Counted from the stretch's first letter, positions 7,975 to 16,855 are shown. The stretch: 28,885 bases of DNA from Bacteroidales bacterium (GCA_023229985.1 JALNYF010000027.1:1-28885); one strand, 5' to 3'. The notes: generated by a model from the letters alone, not told the origin. Made by a program: numbers and translations.

Positions 7975-7977
7975 AAA

Positions 7978-7990
7978 AAGGAGGCTCCTT
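7978..7990 (+). promoter_or_regulatory. Shine-Dalgarno of hpf inside a palindrome
   Basis: The sequence AAGGAGGCTCCTT directly precedes the ATG at 7991. AAGGAGG is a full SD with six-base spacing. The 13 bases form a perfect inverted repeat around one G. As RNA they can fold into a five-pair stem (AAGGA with UCCUU) and a three-base loop, which would hide the SD. This is the strongest SD in the window. Confidence 0.75.
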
Positions 7991-8290
7991 ATGATTGTCA
8001 ACATTTCATCAGTTCATTTTAAAACAGATCAAAAATTAGAAACTTTCATCAACGAAAAAGTGGAAAAATTAGCCAAACTTTACGATGGAATTATCGGTGC
8101 CGATGTGACTTTGAAATTGGAAAATACCGAAAAGCCGGAAAATAAAGCCGTTGAAATTAGGATGAAGATAAGAGGAAACGACGCTATGGCATCAAAAGTC
8201 GCCAAATCCTTTGAAGAAGCTACCGATACCGCCGTTGAGGCTCTTAAAAAACAACTGAAAAAAGTGAAAGATAAAGAAAGAGGCAACTAA
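7991..8290 (+). CDS. hpf: Ribosome hibernation-promoting factor, short form
   Basis: A 99-residue protein of the HPF/RaiA (YfiA) family, which binds the 30S decoding region in stationary phase and inactivates ribosomes. The beta-alpha-beta-beta-beta-alpha layout is visible: MIVNISSVHFKTDQKLETFI, then ADVTLKLEN, AVEIRMKIRG, and a long charged C-terminal helix ending AVEALKKQLKKVKDKERGN. It lacks the C-terminal dimerisation domain of long HPF, so it is the short form. The gene follows xerC by 16 bases, has a full SD within a palindrome, and is followed five bases later by the phosphopantetheinyl transferase gene. Confidence 0.92.
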   Translation: MIVNISSVHFKTDQKLETFINEKVEKLAKLYDGIIGADVTLKLENTEKPENKAVEIRMKIRGNDAMASKVAKSFEEATDTAVEALKKQLKKVKDKERGN

Positions 8291-8295
8291 CTATT

Positions 8296-8934
8296 ATGCC
8301 GATTATTCTTTCAAAAAACCTCAACTCTTCTGTTTCGTTTTGTGTCTGGCGCATTTCTGAAACAGAAGAGTTTTTTTATGATTATTTACAACTTCTTCCG
8401 GAAGATGAAAATTATATCCGGCATTTGAAATTGCCCACTCGCAGATTGGAAAAATTGGCTTGCAGAGCTGCTTTGGCTTCGCTGCTTCATAGCCACTATG
8501 TTGAGGTGCGTTACAACCCAAAAGGTGTCCCGCAAATACCCGATTATTCCGTTTCTTTTGCTCACTCGCGCTCGCACGTTGCTGTCGCAATCACACAAAA
8601 TTCCCCCATCGGTATTGATATTGAGCCCATTACGGAGAGAATCACCAAGCTCTATACCAAGATTTTAAGCCCAACAGAAATCCAACGCTTTGACATTGCC
8701 CAGCCTCGACAATTGCATTTTTGCTGGGGAGCCAAAGAAGCTATGTATAAATATTGTGGCGGAAGTTGCCCCGACCATATCAATCAGTTGCAAGTTCTTA
8801 ATTTCCCTGAACCGCTTCCCTTCGCCAAAGGAGTGATTCAAACCGAAACCGAACGCTCCGAAGTACAATTGTGTTGCTACGAAATGGAAAATCAAATGAT
8901 TGTTTTATGTTATAACTTATTAAATAACAATTAG
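8296..8934 (+). CDS. 4'-phosphopantetheinyl transferase superfamily protein
   Basis: A 212-residue Sfp-type transferase that moves the phosphopantetheine arm of CoA to a serine of a carrier protein, probably the fatty-acid acyl carrier protein or a specialised carrier. Family motifs are SVSFAHSRSHVAVAI (histidine-containing substrate motif), the Mg-binding GIDIE (D108, E110) and W144-GAKEAMYK (K147, E148). The length fits the Sfp/HetI/AcpT class rather than the about 120-residue AcpS class. It sits between hpf and the AddA-like helicase with gaps of five and three bases, which suggests one transcript. No polyketide or peptide synthase genes are nearby, so a housekeeping role is more likely. 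Confidence 0.9.
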   Translation: MPIILSKNLNSSVSFCVWRISETEEFFYDYLQLLPEDENYIRHLKLPTRRLEKLACRAALASLLHSHYVEVRYNPKGVPQIPDYSVSFAHSRSHVAVAITQNSPIGIDIEPITERITKLYTKILSPTEIQRFDIAQPRQLHFCWGAKEAMYKYCGGSCPDHINQLQVLNFPEPLPFAKGVIQTETERSEVQLCCYEMENQMIVLCYNLLNNN

Positions 8935-8937
8935 TTT

Positions 8938-11900
8938 ATGTTCATTACCTATAACGCGTCCGCCGGTTCCGGTAAAACAACCAATCTCGTTGCAGAGTAT
9001 TTGTCCATTTGTATGGATAATCCCACTCGTTTTAAAAATATTTTGGCGATTACCTTTACCAACAACGCAACCGCCGAAATGAAATCCAGAATTGTGGACA
9101 CCTTGTACCACTTTGCCTTCGATCCGTTGGAAAGTCTGCAGGGCTCCGAAAAGGCAATTTGGAAAATGGTAAAAGTAAAGTGCCCGACACTATCCGACGC
9201 CGAGATGCAAACTAAATCAAAAGAGCTGCTTTCGCATATTTTGTATGATTATCCCAACTTTTCAATCAGCACGATCGACAGCTTTTTCCAACGCCTGATT
9301 CGCGCTTTTGCCTTCGAGTTGAACATCAACCTTGATTTTAGCGTAGTCGTTCAATTGGATGATTATTATACGCAAACCGTTGATATTCTTCTGAATAAAA
9401 TATCCAAAGATCATGCCTCCTTGACTCGCAGCGTGCTGAATCTTCTTGATTCACAATTAGATGAAAAAGGAAAGTGGCAATTGGAAAATGAGCTCGTTCG
9501 TACTTTGGCTACCATTTATCGAGAAGATACCTATTTTCCTATGCAAAAACTGAGTGAAGTCGAAAATCTCAATGATATTATTACGGAGTTGTTCAATACA
9601 AAAAAAGAGCTTTTGAAATACCTCAAGACTGAGGCGCAGGTAGGGTGCAATTTGATTAAAAATACGGGGTTATCCGCAGTAGATTTCTTCCAAGTAAATA
9701 AAGGCATCTATACTTGGTTCAATAGAGTATTGACAAATCCTTCTTCCGCACAAAGTGATGGATTTGTTGTAAAAGCTATTGAGAAAGAATGCTTTACAAG
9801 TCCAAAAGCGCCTCGATCTTTGTCTCAGTCGGAATATGAAGACTTGAAAGCGCAGTATTTGAAAGTGAAGGAGGCGCAAAAGAATTATGCGCGATTGGCT
9901 GCATTTGTCAAAAATATCCATGCTTTATCACTTCTTTTTGAGTTGAAAAGCATTATGGATGAGATAAAACTGCGCGATAATCTGTTCTATTTGAGCGAGA
10001 CGAATTATAAAGTATATAATGAAATTAAAGATGAAGAAACTCCCTATATATATGAAAAATTGGGGAATAAATATAGCTATTTCTTCATTGATGAGTTTCA
10101 AGATACTTCTAATTTGCAGTGGGAAAATATGTTACCATTGATTAGAAATGCCTTGGCATCGGGAGGAAAATCAATTTTGTTCGGAGATGTGAAGCAAGCC
10201 ATCTACCGTTTTCGGGGCGGGGACTCCCAATTACTCCACGCGGTAACAACAGATGAAGATTATCAAAAAAAAATTGCTCCTATGGATACCAGTTTTGAGA
10301 TTGAACCACTTCAAACCAATTATCGTACAGATGGGTACGTGGTCAATTTTAATAACAAATTTTTCTCTTATTTGAAGATTTTGGATAAGTTCAGCACTTT
10401 GGCGAAAGGTTATTACGAGGAAGTTGAGCAAACGATCGCTGAAGGACGCGAAAAGAAGGGATTTGTTTCGATTCAATTTAAGTCGCCAGATGCAGGGGAA
10501 GATTATCTCACCCAATCGGTGTTGGAAGCAGTTCAGGATGCCCGAAACCGCAATTTTCGATTGCGCGATATCGCCATTTTGTCAAGAGGAAACGAAATAA
10601 GTAATGCGTTGGGCGAGTTCCTTACGAAAAATGAAATTCCCGTCATTTCGTCAAATTCATTATTGCTCAAATCATCGGATAAGATCAACTTGATGATCTC
10701 TGTTTTACGTTTTTTGGTCGACGAAAATGATGCGCTTTCGATCTGCATCGTGGGAAATTATATTCTGAAACAACATCAGCAAGAAAACGATTCACTTTCG
10801 GAAGTGTTGGATATGATTATTCCAAAGCAAAAAGTGACCGAAACTGACAAGAAGGAGAATCATGACCCAACCGAAACGCAAAGGGAAAATAATTTTCTGA
10901 AATTTTTGAATGATAGGGGATTTACAATCAATCCTTATGAACTCATTCAACAGCCGTTATATTCTTTAGTAAGTAAATTAATGACCATCTTCCACTTAGA
11001 AGAAACAGATGCCTTTGTGTCCGCGTTTCTTGAAAATGTTCTTACATATTCCCAAAGCAGTAACGGGGAGTTATCCTCCTTTTTGGATTGGTGGTCACAA
11101 AATGAGGAAAAACTTTCGATTTCAATGCCTGACGGAATCGATGCCATTACGGTGATGACTATTCATTCATCAAAAGGATTGCAATTTCCGGTTGTCATTC
11201 TGCCTTGTACACAATACAAAGAGGGGAAAACGAAAACCACTTTCTGGTATGAAAATCCCAATTATCTCCAATCGGATGATGCTTTAAAATTACCATTCGT
11301 ACAACTAAATAACAATGATGAATTGAGTAGTATAGGATTGGGCGACTATGTTGAGGAGGAGAAAAATCTGACGGCAATCGACAATCTGAATATTCTCTAT
11401 GTGGCTCATACTCGTCCCAAAAATGCGCTGTATATCATCACTGGAAAACCGCAAAGTGAGGGAGGTCGCGGCAATTATAACCTTTTCTTGGATCAATTTG
11501 TACAAAGAAATCTGCAACCAACCCATCAAGATGAACAAGAAACATCACAACTTTTTCAACAGAATGAAGAAATGTTGAATTTTATTCAAGATGAAAATAA
11601 TCCGCTGCACTTTTGGTATGGCGATATCGATTTCAAAGTAACGTCAAATGAGTCAGAACAAAACCAAGGTTCTCAGAATGAAATTTCCCGCTTTTACACT
11701 ACTGATTTTGCGCTTCCGCAATTGGCTTTTCAAGGTAATATGGTTGAACGCAATCGAGGAAATGCCGTTCATGATTTTTTGTCAAAACTAAAAGCTTTCC
11801 CAAAAAATGAAACGGAATTGGACAATATGAATTTTGAAGGGAACCCGTTTTGTTCCGATATTAAAGCAGCCCTTTCAACGATTATGGAGCGTCCGGATTT

Positions 11901-12132
11901 TTATCGCCTTTTTGGTGATGAAGCCCAAGTTCTCAACGAAGTCTCCATTTTGACACAGGATGGAGAGTTGAAAAGACCTGACCGTGTGGTCATTTATTCC
12001 GACAAAGTTTTTGTCATTGACTACAAAACCGGCAGTCCGGCTCCCAAATATCAAAATCAAATCAATGAGTATGTGTCGCTTTTAGAAGGTTTGGGCTATC
12101 AAAATGTGGAAGGGATCTTATTATATATGTAA
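8938..12132 (+). CDS. AddA/RecB-like UvrD-family helicase with C-terminal nuclease
   Basis: A 1064-residue superfamily 1A helicase fused to a RecB-family nuclease, acting in double-strand-break end processing. Motifs visible: Walker A NASAGSGKTT (residues 6-15), motif Ia ITFTNNATAEMK, Walker B F383-I-D385-E386-F-Q388-D389, motif III G416-DVKQAIYRFRGGD, motif V TIHSSKGLQF (741-750) and motif VI VAHTRPKNAL (822-831). The C-terminal nuclease keeps H in GNAVHDFL, D1015 (RPDRVV), D1028-Y-K1030 (IDYKTG) and the later QxxxY segment (QNQINEY), so both activities look intact. Length is normal for Bacteroidota AddA-like proteins. Its usual AddB-type partner is not next to it in this window, as a T9SS protein gene follows. 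The ATG at 8938 is three bases after the preceding stop. Confidence 0.92.
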   Translation: MFITYNASAGSGKTTNLVAEYLSICMDNPTRFKNILAITFTNNATAEMKSRIVDTLYHFAFDPLESLQGSEKAIWKMVKVKCPTLSDAEMQTKSKELLSHILYDYPNFSISTIDSFFQRLIRAFAFELNINLDFSVVVQLDDYYTQTVDILLNKISKDHASLTRSVLNLLDSQLDEKGKWQLENELVRTLATIYREDTYFPMQKLSEVENLNDIITELFNTKKELLKYLKTEAQVGCNLIKNTGLSAVDFFQVNKGIYTWFNRVLTNPSSAQSDGFVVKAIEKECFTSPKAPRSLSQSEYEDLKAQYLKVKEAQKNYARLAAFVKNIHALSLLFELKSIMDEIKLRDNLFYLSETNYKVYNEIKDEETPYIYEKLGNKYSYFFIDEFQDTSNLQWENMLPLIRNALASGGKSILFGDVKQAIYRFRGGDSQLLHAVTTDEDYQKKIAPMDTSFEIEPLQTNYRTDGYVVNFNNKFFSYLKILDKFSTLAKGYYEEVEQTIAEGREKKGFVSIQFKSPDAGEDYLTQSVLEAVQDARNRNFRLRDIAILSRGNEISNALGEFLTKNEIPVISSNSLLLKSSDKINLMISVLRFLVDENDALSICIVGNYILKQHQQENDSLSEVLDMIIPKQKVTETDKKENHDPTETQRENNFLKFLNDRGFTINPYELIQQPLYSLVSKLMTIFHLEETDAFVSAFLENVLTYSQSSNGELSSFLDWWSQNEEKLSISMPDGIDAITVMTIHSSKGLQFPVVILPCTQYKEGKTKTTFWYENPNYLQSDDALKLPFVQLNNNDELSSIGLGDYVEEEKNLTAIDNLNILYVAHTRPKNALYIITGKPQSEGGRGNYNLFLDQFVQRNLQPTHQDEQETSQLFQQNEEMLNFIQDENNPLHFWYGDIDFKVTSNESEQNQGSQNEISRFYTTDFALPQLAFQGNMVERNRGNAVHDFLSKLKAFPKNETELDNMNFEGNPFCSDIKAALSTIMERPDFYRLFGDEAQVLNEVSILTQDGELKRPDRVVIYSDKVFVIDYKTGSPAPKYQNQINEYVSLLEGLGYQNVEGILLYM

Positions 12133-12228
12133 AACCGTATTAACTTTTATTAACATTTTTATTTTGTTTATAATCAATAATATAGTAATGAAATCATATT
12201 TAGATAGGTTCATTAAATAAAAAAGGTG

Positions 12229-12236
12229 TATTTTTG
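12229..12236 (+). promoter_or_regulatory. -7 promoter box of the PCMD/T9SS protein gene
   Basis: TATTTTTG followed by CAGCG matches TAnnTTTG and lies 47 bases before the ATG at 12284. The remaining AT-rich sequence between 12133 and 12283 shows no gene and no clear terminator for the helicase transcript. Confidence 0.6.
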
Positions 12237-12283
12237 CAGCGTCAAATTATAAACAAGATTAAAAACAACAAAAACAAAATTAA

Positions 12284-13513
12284 ATGAAAAAATTAGCTTC
12301 TTTATTATTTATTGTATTTCCTTGCCTGATTTTTGCGCAAACGTATCAATTACCGAATGGTAATTTTGAATCATGGGGTTCGGAAGAACCTGCTTATTGG
12401 AACGGGTTCCCGACATCACAATGTGATTTGTCAGGACTATATGCTCTCGGTTGCAGTGCAGCACAAGAGACGCGTCATGAGCAATCAACTGATGTACGCC
12501 CGGGTACTACCGGAACCAGTAGTTGCAAATTGTTTGCTACGGTGGTTAGTCTGTTAGGATCTTCGATTCCTGCCAACGGAACGCTTACAACCGGTCAAAT
12601 TCGTATCGGTTCATCTACCCCCGCCAGTCCGGAAAATTACAACATCAGCCGCACTGCCGACGGCGATTTAAGTCAATCGTTTACCGGCAAACCCGACTAT
12701 ATTCGTTTTTGGGCTAAATTTGAATGTCCCAGTGCCACGCAGGAAGCCAGAATGAATACGGTTATTCACGATGCTTACGACTACAGAGATCCTGAAGGCA
12801 GCGATGCCAACGCAGGCAGTCACGTTGTTGCCAAAGCTACGCGACAATTTACCATTACCAACGGTTGGCAAGAATTTGTCGTTCCATTTGATTATCAGGG
12901 ATATACCGCTACAAACCCTGCTTATATTTTGATTACTTTTACCACCAATGCCGTTCAGGGCGAGGGAACCGCTAACGATTTCCTTTACCTCGATGACGTA
13001 GAAATGATTTATGACGTCACTTTGAGCGACTTACAACTGGACGGTGCCACTGTTACCGGATTTGATGCCAATACATTAACTTACACTATGACATTGCCTG
13101 CCGGGACTCCTATTCCGACTGTTTCTGCCGTAGCTACTTCTCCTCGCGCACAAGTTAATATTACTCAAGCAACTATTACTGATACCACTGCTACAGTCGT
13201 TGTTACGTCTGGCGATGCTGCCCAAACCTATTCTGTTGTTTTCTCTTTTACAAACGCTATTCAAGAAAATAACAGCAATTCATTTTCCGTTTTCCCGAAC
13301 CCCGCTACCGACAATATTACTGTTACCATGGTTGAAGGCACACAGGCAACCCAAGTAGTTGTTTATAATGCACACGGACAACAAGTTAGAAGTGCGAATG
13401 TTACTGGTAATGACGTGACTATTGATGTCAAAGATTTGGAAGCCGGTGTTTATTTCATCTCCCTCCAAAATGGAAATACCGTTGTCGGTACTTCTAAAAT
13501 GATTAGAAAATAA
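12284..13513 (+). CDS. T9SS-secreted PCMD-domain protein
   Basis: A 409-residue exported protein. The signal peptide is residues 1-19 (MKKLASLLFIVFPCLIFAQ). Residues 20-245 begin with the PCMD-family pattern LPNGNFESW...PAYWNGF, include FTGKPDYIRFWAKF, and end with the jelly-roll-like strand FLYLDDVEMIYD. PCMD is a putative carbohydrate metabolism or binding domain of Bacteroidota. Residues 246-327 form a cadherin-like/Ig-like beta sandwich (LSDLQLDGATVTGF...TYSVVF). The C-terminus (about 333-409) is a type A T9SS sorting domain (FSVFPNPATDN, LEAGVYFISLQ, KMIRK). The protein is likely displayed or released as a glycan- or matrix-binding protein. It has its own promoter, and the acyl-CoA reductase gene follows 20 bases later. 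No enzyme active site is recognised. Confidence 0.85.
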   Translation: MKKLASLLFIVFPCLIFAQTYQLPNGNFESWGSEEPAYWNGFPTSQCDLSGLYALGCSAAQETRHEQSTDVRPGTTGTSSCKLFATVVSLLGSSIPANGTLTTGQIRIGSSTPASPENYNISRTADGDLSQSFTGKPDYIRFWAKFECPSATQEARMNTVIHDAYDYRDPEGSDANAGSHVVAKATRQFTITNGWQEFVVPFDYQGYTATNPAYILITFTTNAVQGEGTANDFLYLDDVEMIYDVTLSDLQLDGATVTGFDANTLTYTMTLPAGTPIPTVSAVATSPRAQVNITQATITDTTATVVVTSGDAAQTYSVVFSFTNAIQENNSNSFSVFPNPATDNITVTMVEGTQATQVVVYNAHGQQVRSANVTGNDVTIDVKDLEAGVYFISLQNGNTVVGTSKMIRK

Positions 13514-13533
13514 TGGTTATTAGATAGTTTATA

Positions 13534-14604
13534 ATGTTGTTATCCAATAGAATAGAAGCCTTTCGACAGTTAGGTCATGTTCTTCGGAGTTTAGTCGGTG
13601 AGAATACGAAAAATGGTATTCTCACCGATTTAATTAAGAAGTATGAGCCTATTTTTTCACATGCAATTCGTCAGCAATATGCTGAAAATAAATGGTTTTT
13701 GCCGGAATTTTGCCAAAATGCCATCTCTGCACTCGGGAAGATGTTGAATGAAGAAGACTTAAGTCGATTTGAAAGCGAATATCGAATGATGGCAGAGGAA
13801 GCGGTTGTTCCGCAAACGGTTGCCGTTATTTCTGCCGGAAACATTCCCATTGCTGCTTTTCACGATTTTATGATGGTTTTGCTGAGTGGGAATCGCTATA
13901 TGGGAAAATTGTCGTCGCAAGACAAACTCTTATTACCGGTTATATCCCAATTATTAATTGATATTGAACCGCAATTCGCCAATTATATCGTTTTTGTCAA
14001 TAGAATCTCGGATTTTGATAAAGTCATTGCGACCGGCAGCGATAATACCTCGCGTTATTTTGAGTACTATTTTGGCAAATATCCCCATATTGTAAGACAT
14101 AGTCGTAATAGTTTTGCTATTTTGGATGGCAATGAAACCGAAACCGATTTGTCGCAATTATGTCAAGATATTTTTCTCTATTTTGGTCTGGGATGTCGCT
14201 CAGTTTCAAAAATTTATGTTCCGGAGAATTACAATTTTGATACCTTGATTAATTGTATGAATGAGCATCGCGAACCGATAAAGATGCACCATGCTTATCT
14301 GAATAACTTGGATTACCAACGAACGATGTATATGATGAATCTAATCCCGTTTATTGATGCGCAAGTGGCATTATTGGCTGAAAACAGTGCTATTGCATCA
14401 CCCATCGGAATCGTTTATTATCAGTATTATCAGCATCTATCGGAAATCCATCATTATTATGAAGCGAATCGAAACCATATTCAATGTGTTGCGACATCGT
14501 TGAAGACCGATTTCCCAACGGTTTCTTTCGGACAAACTCAGCAGCCTTCTTTGTTTGATTTTGCCGATGGCGTGAATACTTTCCGTTTTTGTATTGGGAA
14601 ATAA
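13534..14604 (+). CDS. Acyl-CoA reductase, LuxC family
   Basis: A 356-residue member of the LuxC-type acyl-CoA reductase family, related to aldehyde dehydrogenases, which reduces an acyl-CoA or acyl-protein thioester to an aldehyde with NAD(P)H. The cofactor-binding region AVISAGNIPIAAFHDFM (about 107-123) and the segment ATGSDNTSRYFEYYFG (166-181) are characteristic. The presumed nucleophile is C221 in YFGLGCRSVSK. Length fits the shorter Bacteroidales members. These organisms lack luciferase, so the physiological role is unknown; roles in lipid or aldehyde metabolism are possible. It follows the T9SS gene by 20 bases. No clear terminator follows it, apart from an A9/T9 inverted repeat 115 bases on. 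Confidence 0.88.
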   Translation: MLLSNRIEAFRQLGHVLRSLVGENTKNGILTDLIKKYEPIFSHAIRQQYAENKWFLPEFCQNAISALGKMLNEEDLSRFESEYRMMAEEAVVPQTVAVISAGNIPIAAFHDFMMVLLSGNRYMGKLSSQDKLLLPVISQLLIDIEPQFANYIVFVNRISDFDKVIATGSDNTSRYFEYYFGKYPHIVRHSRNSFAILDGNETETDLSQLCQDIFLYFGLGCRSVSKIYVPENYNFDTLINCMNEHREPIKMHHAYLNNLDYQRTMYMMNLIPFIDAQVALLAENSAIASPIGIVYYQYYQHLSEIHHYYEANRNHIQCVATSLKTDFPTVSFGQTQQPSLFDFADGVNTFRFCIGK

Positions 14605-14719
14605 TGCAATAGGGTAGCGGCAATATTCCTATAATAAAATGGGAATGAGTCTATATGTTTAAAAAACAACAAGTTGAATTTGAGTGGAATGGTTGTTAAT
14701 GAGCATGCCCCGTGTGTTG

Positions 14720-14744
14720 AAAAAAAAACAAATTATTTTTTTTT
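14720..14744. repeat. Perfect A9/T9 inverted repeat upstream of recA, followed by a GC alternation
   Basis: Nine A residues (14720-14728), a seven-base spacer (CAAATTA) and nine T residues (14736-14744) form a perfect inverted repeat. It is followed directly by GCGCGCGTG (14745-14753). It ends 28 bases before the recA -7 box. It could be a weak A-U terminator for the reductase transcript or a bent, UP-element-like AT tract for recA. The rest of 14605-14809 shows no gene. Confidence 0.5.
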
Positions 14745-14772
14745 GCGCGCGTGGCATTCGTTTTTTTTAACG

Positions 14773-14780
14773 TATCTTTG
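14773..14780 (+). promoter_or_regulatory. -7 promoter box of recA
   Basis: TATCTTTG followed by CAGCA is an exact TAnnTTTG match, 29 bases before the recA ATG. No TTTG at the usual -33 distance is visible. I saw no obvious LexA-type palindrome near it. Confidence 0.7.
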
Positions 14781-14809
14781 CAGCATGTTTAACTTAAAAA
14801 TCTAATAGT

Positions 14810-15808
14810 ATGGAAAATGAAAAAATCAACCAAGAAAAGCTAAAAGTGCTCAATTCCACCTTGGAAAAACTTGAAAAAACATTTGGTAAAGGCTCTATTA
14901 TGAAATTGGGAGATTCCCCCATCGAAAATATTGAGGTCATCTCAAGCGGCTCCATCGGTTTAGATGTTGCCTTAGGCGTTGGCGGGTTTCCGAAAGGCAG
15001 AGTCATTGAAATTTATGGACCCGAATCGTCCGGTAAAACAACTTTGGCAATTCATGCTATCGCCGAATCTCAAAAAAAAGGCGGTATTGCTGCTTTCATA
15101 GATGCGGAACACGCTTTCGACCGCTTTTACGCCGAAAAATTGGGAGTGAATACCGCAGAACTATTGGTCTCTCAACCCGATAACGGCGAACAAGCGCTTG
15201 AAATTGCCGACAACCTCATCCGTTCCGGTGCGATTGACATTATCGTTATTGACTCTGTGGCTGCCTTAACTCCGAAAAGTGAAATCGAAGGAGATATGGG
15301 AGATTCTAAAATGGGACTTCAAGCCCGTTTAATGTCACAAGCTATGCGTAAATTGACGGCAACTATCAGTAAAACAAAATGTTGCTGTATTTTTATCAAC
15401 CAATTACGTGAAAAAATTGGCGTTATGTTCGGAAATCCCGAAACAACCACCGGTGGTAATGCACTGAAATTTTATGCGTCTGTGAGATTGGATATCAGAC
15501 GACAATCCCAATTAAAAGACGGGGAAGTCGCTTCCGGTAATCACGTGAAAGTAAAAGTGGTGAAGAATAAAGTCGCTCCGCCGTTCCGTACTGCCGAGTT
15601 TGACATCCTCTTTGGCGAAGGTATTTCCAAAATTGGAGAGATTATTGATATCGGTGTTGAAAAAAACATTATTAAAAAATCCGGTTCTTGGTTCTCCTAC
15701 GGCGATACTAAACTGGGACAAGGACGCGATACCGTCAAACAATTACTATTCGATAACCCCGAATTAGCAGACGAATTGGAAGCAAAAGTACGTGAAACTA
15801 TTCAATAA
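14810..15808 (+). CDS. recA: Recombinase A
   Basis: A 332-residue RecA that coats single-stranded DNA, drives strand exchange and activates co-protease-dependent responses. The Walker A motif is GPESSGKT (residues 70-77). Other signatures are EHAFDRFYAEKLGV, Walker B IDIIVIDSVAAL, and the L1/L2 region (GDSKMGLQARLMSQAMRKL; NQLREKIGVMFGNPETTTGG). It is somewhat shorter than E. coli RecA (352), mainly through a reduced C-terminal acidic tail, and ends LADELEAKVRETIQ. No intein is present. The stop codon overlaps the start of the next gene (TAATG), so the two are translationally coupled. Confidence 0.98.
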   Translation: MENEKINQEKLKVLNSTLEKLEKTFGKGSIMKLGDSPIENIEVISSGSIGLDVALGVGGFPKGRVIEIYGPESSGKTTLAIHAIAESQKKGGIAAFIDAEHAFDRFYAEKLGVNTAELLVSQPDNGEQALEIADNLIRSGAIDIIVIDSVAALTPKSEIEGDMGDSKMGLQARLMSQAMRKLTATISKTKCCCIFINQLREKIGVMFGNPETTTGGNALKFYASVRLDIRRQSQLKDGEVASGNHVKVKVVKNKVAPPFRTAEFDILFGEGISKIGEIIDIGVEKNIIKKSGSWFSYGDTKLGQGRDTVKQLLFDNPELADELEAKVRETIQ

Positions 15809-16803
15809 TGAAAAAAATACTTTTTCCCCTCTTTATTCTTATTTCTTGCCTGTTGATTAGTTGTACAAACGAGAAAATTGAGCCGTCTCAACTGAGTGGC
15901 GATTTAAAAGCCTTAACTGAAGCAATTAAAAAAGATTCTACCAATTCGGAACTCTATTTCTACCGGTCTCAATATTATTATGACCATAAAAAAATAGACC
16001 TTTCATTGGCAGATATTTTGAAAGCCGTTCAACTGAACAATCAGCAGCCGAAGTATTATGTTTTGCTCTCTGATATTAATTTTGCTCAAAAAGAGACCGA
16101 TTTGGCCGAAGAGAATTTGCAAAAAGCCATTCAGATGAACCCGAAATTTAATGAGCCGCGAATTAAATTGGCAGAGCTTTATTATATTGAGCGAATGTAC
16201 GATGATTGTGTGAAAACGATTGATGATGCCACCAAAATAACCCCGCATAATCCCACTGCCTATTTAATCAAAGCGTTCTGCTACAAAGATTTAGGAGACA
16301 CGCTTAATTATTTGAAAATGTTGTATTTAGTGAAAGACCAAAATCCGAAAGAACTAAAAGCACATTTGGAATTAGGCTACTATTATCAGTCCAAAAATGA
16401 CCGGCAAGCCATCGAACATTATCAAAATGCGTTACAATTAGATCCTAATAATCAGGAGCTTAACTATAATTTAGCGCAAATGTATATTGCAGTCGGCGAA
16501 TTGGAAAAGGGGAAAGAACAATATAATATCGTATTGCAAATTTCAGAAAAGGGCACGTATGCCAAACACGCATTGTATAATTTGGCTTACATCTACTTCG
16601 TGGCTCAAAAATATTCGGAAACCATCTCTTTTTGCAGCAAAGCTATCGCGTTAGACCCCTCATTTGTTGAGGCGTATTCCCTTCGTGGTGAAGCATACGA
16701 GCATACTAACGATAAGGTTAATGCCCGAAAAGACTATGAGTATTGTCTTCAGCTACACCCCAATTATCAACCGGCAATTGACGGATTGAACTCTTTAAAG
16801 TAG
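15808..16803 (+). CDS. TPR-repeat lipoprotein
   Basis: A 331-residue lipoprotein. The signal peptide ends in the lipobox LLISC with the lipidated cysteine at residue 19. The rest is a string of tetratricopeptide repeats of 34 residues (for example LYFYRSQYYYDHKKIDLSLAD, PKYYVLLSDINFAQKETDLA, VEAYSLRGEAYEHTNDKVNA), about eight in total. TPR lipoproteins are protein-interaction scaffolds on the periplasmic face of a membrane; a specific partner cannot be named. Its ATG overlaps the recA stop by one base, so it is co-expressed with recA, although no functional link to recombination is evident. A terminator follows. Confidence 0.88.
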   Translation: MKKILFPLFILISCLLISCTNEKIEPSQLSGDLKALTEAIKKDSTNSELYFYRSQYYYDHKKIDLSLADILKAVQLNNQQPKYYVLLSDINFAQKETDLAEENLQKAIQMNPKFNEPRIKLAELYYIERMYDDCVKTIDDATKITPHNPTAYLIKAFCYKDLGDTLNYLKMLYLVKDQNPKELKAHLELGYYYQSKNDRQAIEHYQNALQLDPNNQELNYNLAQMYIAVGELEKGKEQYNIVLQISEKGTYAKHALYNLAYIYFVAQKYSETISFCSKAIALDPSFVEAYSLRGEAYEHTNDKVNARKDYEYCLQLHPNYQPAIDGLNSLK

Positions 16804-16855
16804 TTTGAAATAAAAGTCATTTCCCGAAATACACTTGATGATATGATGACTGATG

